Shown here one piece after another: positions 59,571 through 64,000 of a stretch of DNA of 64,000 bases. Within the stretch, counting starts at the first letter, position 1. Every line of letters begins with the position of its first letter. The stretch spans positions 1 through 64,000 of the forward strand of contig JAEELD010000009.1 in NCBI GenBank assembly GCA_016288695.1. The letters run 5' to 3'. The notes beneath the pieces were generated by a model that did no database searches, was not told where the DNA came from, and was given only the letters and a program-made list of their open reading frames with translations. The stretch is from Mycoplasmataceae bacterium (GTDB taxonomy: Bacteria; Bacillota_I; Bacilli_A; Mycoplasmatales; Mycoplasmoidaceae). Position numbers and translations under genes: made by a program.

Positions 59571-62500
59571 ATGTACTTTATTATTTATATTATGTTACTA
59601 CTTTTAAAAAGTGTCATAAGATCATTACGAAAAAATAAATTATCAGTTTTTGGTTTATTTTTTTTAATTTTCATAGCAATAACATTATTAACCTCAATTG
59701 ATGGGAGTTATTCATCAATTAATAATATGTACAACAAAATTTCAAAAATTGGTAAATTACATGAATTTACAATTTCAGAGGTTTATAACACAGGTGTGAT
59801 TAAATATACAAATAATGAGAAAGATGAAACAATTGATGGCCAAACTCAGCCTAATGAATTATGAAAGCAAGACTACCTTGTGAAAAGTAATGATGGTGCT
59901 TTTTTCCCATATATCAATACAATTAAAATTCCTGATGCTGATAATGAATTCATTCTTGATGCACATTTTCTACTATGAATAGATCAAATAGATGAAAATG
60001 CTTCAGTTAAAAAATTTTATTTAAATGCTTTAAAAAACGAAGAAATATGAAAGAGATATCAATATTTGTTATGTCCTAATATACGTGTTAAATTGAAAAT
60101 AACAGACACTAATTTAGAAAATTATTTACGCAATATACAAAAACGACATGGAGAAAAAAGCGAATCAATTACAGATTTATCAGCAAGTAGTATAAAACAG
60201 TATTTATCTGGATTAAATAATAGTGAATTTGATGCCAAGCTAAGTGAATTAACTGATGAACTTTACCACATTTCATCTAATACTTTTACTCCAATGGGCC
60301 AATATCTTACAGATACTAAATATGGACTTGGCAATGAAGTAGATTGAAAAACAATTTCTTCACTCAATATTAATAATTCTTCTGATAATATTTTTTATAA
60401 AATTGTTGAATCTAACCCTGAAGATACAATTGATAAAATTTGTCCAATAGATCCATTGACAGACAAAAATGAAATAAATTGAAATAATTTTAGCAATTCA
60501 GATTGCACATATGATGTGCTAGATTATAAAAATAATGAAGGCTATTCACTTGCTGATACACTAAAATATTTACCTTTAAGTATAAATGAAACATTAGATA
60601 TTCATTATTATGAAAAAATTTTTCTTCTTGCTAAAGGGCATTGAGGAGAAGATGCAACTCATGAAAAACTTGGTGATATAGGTAAAGAAGTAGATAAAAT
60701 AGTAAAAGATACCCAAAGTACTTTTATATTAAAAGAAAGAGAAGAATGATGAAGGAAAAACTTAGAAAAAATTAAAAAACTATTTGATCTTGAAAAAATA
60801 TCTAATGAGCAAATTTATATAAAAGATCATCAAATTACTATTCAGTGAGTTGGTGAACTAGGTAACCCAAGTTCTTATTCAATACAAGATTGAGCATGTA
60901 AATTTACAGTTTTAAACCCTGAATATATGAATTTAAACAATAAATATACGATGAATAGAACTATTTATGAAAATGAGGATTCATTCAAAAAATATTTACT
61001 AAACCATCCTACAATTACTGATCAAAGACTCCAATTCATTGGATGAATGAATTCATTAAAATATCCAGATATAGAGAACTGATTTCAAAACACAGTGACA
61101 AATGAAAATTATAATAACCAAATCATTAAGCCTGGTGGCAGTGTACCATTTATTATTATTGGAAGTGGTATCACGCCTGACTACATATATCCTATAGTCT
61201 CATTTAGTAAAAGTGTACCTAACCCTGCGGTTGAAGCAATTCTTTTCTCAACAAAAAGTGGTTATTCAAGAATATTAGATGGATTCCGTGGAAATGAAAG
61301 TGAAAATTATATAGTAGGTACTTTTAAATCTAGAAATAAAACAAAACAAAATAAAATTCTTGATGAAATAAATGAATATGCTAGCAAAATTATGACATAT
61401 CCGAAAGGTATTAAAGCTGCATATTTTGCAACAGATACATCAAATACATTAAATACATCAGCATTTAGAATTAGTTATATCCCTAATTTCATTAATATGA
61501 TTAACTTAATATCACGAATTTTAACATCATTCATTTTGATATTAAGTTTGCTTATTAGTTCTATAGTTATTCACAGGTACATTTCTAATAATAAAACAAC
61601 ACTTGCAACAATGCATGCTAATGGAATTCATAAAATGGAAATAGCTAGTAGTTTGATTCCATTTGTTTTATTCCCATCTGTTTTTGGAGTAGTTATTGGG
61701 ACAATTTTTGGCATAATTTTGCAACTTCCTATAATTGGATTACTAAAAAATTATTGAATGCTCCCAACTCCAGTTGCTAGTCTAAATGTGATTAGTCTAT
61801 TCATAATGGTTATAATTACATTTGCAATATTTTTACTCACTTCATATATTACATCTTTTTTCGTCTTAAAAGATAAAACTACAGAATTAATGAAATTAAA
61901 CAACACTGACAAGATAAATATTATTGCAAGATACACAAAAAAAATTGCAAATAAATTTAGTGTAGTGGTGAAATTCAGAATAGCAGTTGCTTTTAGTTCA
62001 ATATGAAAACTAATAACACTAGTAATAATGTCTTCATTAACTTTGTCATCATTAGTATTTATGATCAGCATAAATGGTAAGTTCGACACTGTTATTGCAC
62101 ACACTAACAATAGCAAGAATTTTAAATTTGCCATTGATTTGCCTACCCCAACAATTCAAGGTGGTCAGTATATTCCTATAAATTATGATGTTGATGAAAA
62201 TAATTTTTTTACTGGCTTTGGGGCTTCTGGTTATCATCAAGCAGGAAATGACAATAGGGATATAAATTATTTACAGTCAATCTATTATGGGATGGGAGGA
62301 GAATTTTCAATTTCTCCAATTCCAATACCAATACCATTTATGGATAAATTCTTTATTGATGAATTAAAATACCCAGACAATTTAATGCCAAAAATTAAAA
62401 ATCCTAACAAAAATCAAATATCTAATGAAGATATTCCATTGAACCAATTAATTAATAAACCTATATACAATTCTTCATGACATATTGATTGATATGTGAC

Positions 62501-64000
62501 ACCTGAAGAAGAAAAAGGAAAAGAAGAATCATCAAATGATCACATAAAAAGTTACAGAAAATCAGTTACATACAATGAGAATGGTAAGGATGATGGTTCA
62601 AATTTATGTTCAAATTTATTTTTCCCATACATGGGAGATAGTTTAGGTCAACAAGCAGATTTAATGTACTTAAAAGATAGGACTTTAACAAAAAATGGAT
62701 TAGACTACACAGTTGGTGCATTATGACTAAAATCCAATCCATGAGATATTGCTGAATCATTAATGCCTGAGAACACAAAGATATTATGTACAAACTCTCA
62801 ACATAATTTTATTGATTTTGTTGGCAATTGCATATACTATGATGAACAATCTGACAACAAATATAAAGAATTGCATGACAGAATATTAAAAGCATTTGAC
62901 AATGACATATCTATATGTAAAAAATTCATTAAAAAAAATGAAGATAAAACCAAAAATTATAAATATGAAATTGATAAATCCAATGTTGTCCATATTATTG
63001 CTGCAGCATTGATTAACCAATTTATTAAATTACTAACTACATGTTATACATATAAGGAATGCGCTATGTTAGATTATGGTATTTTTTATAATCAAATTCC
63101 ACTAAGTAAAGAAGAAGAAACATTTACTAAAATTGATGCAAACATTAAAATTGATAACTCCTCTGTTTCAATTATGGGTATAAAATCCAAGCCCGGACAT
63201 AAAACAAAATATATTAATTTAATTGATAAAAATGGTAATAATTTAATTGATAAAATTGCTTACAGTACTAAAGATTTAAAAGCAAAAAATATTTATCCAA
63301 TAATACCTAATGAATATGCAAAACATAAATATAACTTAAAATTGGGTGATGAAATTACATTTACTATTAATAATAGGGCTGATAGAATATCCCATCAGAT
63401 GATAATTGACAATGGAGAAAAGGATGATGATTGAGACAATAAAGTTACATTTAAAATTAGTGGTTTTTGCAATACCTATGAAGACCAAGAATTTTATTGC
63501 GACCAAGATGTTGCAAATAAAATTCTAAAGCTAAAAACTCATTTGGATGATGAAAATGGTAATTTTCATCAACCTCATCATTACTACCTAAATCAATGAA
63601 AAACATTAGGACTAGCACAATGTTTTAGTGGCTTTATGCTTGATACTGAGAATGGTGCTTTCCTTTCCGAATGTGCAGATGCCCCAGAAAAAGAAATATC
63701 AATCTTTGATATTAGTAAATACAAAATAAGCAAAAATGAATATAACTTGACCTCATATGGATTTAATGGAATATTTACAAATAAGTCTAATGGTGGTGTA
63801 GCATTAAGCAACTCTATGTGTCTATATAGTCCTAGTGGTTTATATCCTGGAAATGATAAAATCACAAGCAATGTATTTAGAAATATTTTGCAATATGGAG
63901 GTAACCTACAAATTGCAAATTTAATATCATTGCAAAATAATTTACCAATTTCAAAAGAAATTAATTTGCTTTATGAAAAATGACAAAATACACCAATATC
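59571..64000 (+). CDS. Giant FtsX-like ABC permease (partial, >1476 aa, continues past window)
   Basis: One frame through all TGA codons; N-terminal TM, large extracellular region, FtsX-type TMs (LISRILTSFILILSLLISSIVIHRYISNNKTTLATMHANGIHKMEIA). Confidence 0.85.

Noticed and set aside
62310-62345. Pro-Ile repeat (SPIPIPIPF) in the FtsX-like protein as a tandem repeat locus
   Set aside because: Only about three units; not a significant repeat.
1-64000. CRISPR array, transposase/IS element or prophage
   Set aside because: No regularly spaced repeats, no Cas, transposase or integrase-like proteins recognised. The ArpU/RinA-like hint at 45874-46212 is not enough to call a prophage.

Overview
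The window is a compact, very AT-rich Mollicutes-type chromosome segment that clearly uses genetic code 4 (UGA=Trp). Most of the supplied ORFs are pieces of longer genes broken at in-frame TGA codons. I rejoined them by reading through TGA and checking frame and conserved residues (for example the GAPDH C-terminal S-W-YDNE and the ThyA E-L-L-W-F-I-K-G-D-T-N motif, whose Trp is TGA in both). Content is mostly housekeeping: glycolysis (pgk, gap, fba), rpoE, apt, a fused secDF, rplM/rpsI, three tRNAs, pstS/pstCA/pstB, threonine dehydratase, an MgtA-type P-ATPase, pyrG, a CdaM-type diadenylate cyclase next to a DHH phosphodiesterase, thiI, two degV genes, trmB, scpA/scpB, folA, thyA, plsC, cls, rpmE, prfA, prmC, tsaD, potABCD, a tandem HAD protein, hrcA, metK, rplU-prp-rpmA, a UPF0104-like membrane protein, glf-glycosyltransferase-galE, a DUF2130 protein, lemA plus a partner, feoA-feoB and the start of a giant FtsX-like permease. 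No CRISPR, IS element, prophage or rRNA was seen. The best leads are: a sigma-like factor in the place where phoU would be expected in the pst locus; perfect operator-like palindromes between mgtA and the MBL gene, between the DUF2130 gene and lemA, and over the feoA -10; a 12-bp interrupted inverted repeat at the mgtA promoter; a coiled-coil DUF2130 protein with a PD-(D/E)XK-like signature; a three-gene uncharacterised cluster beside metK; and threonine dehydratase in a reduced genome.
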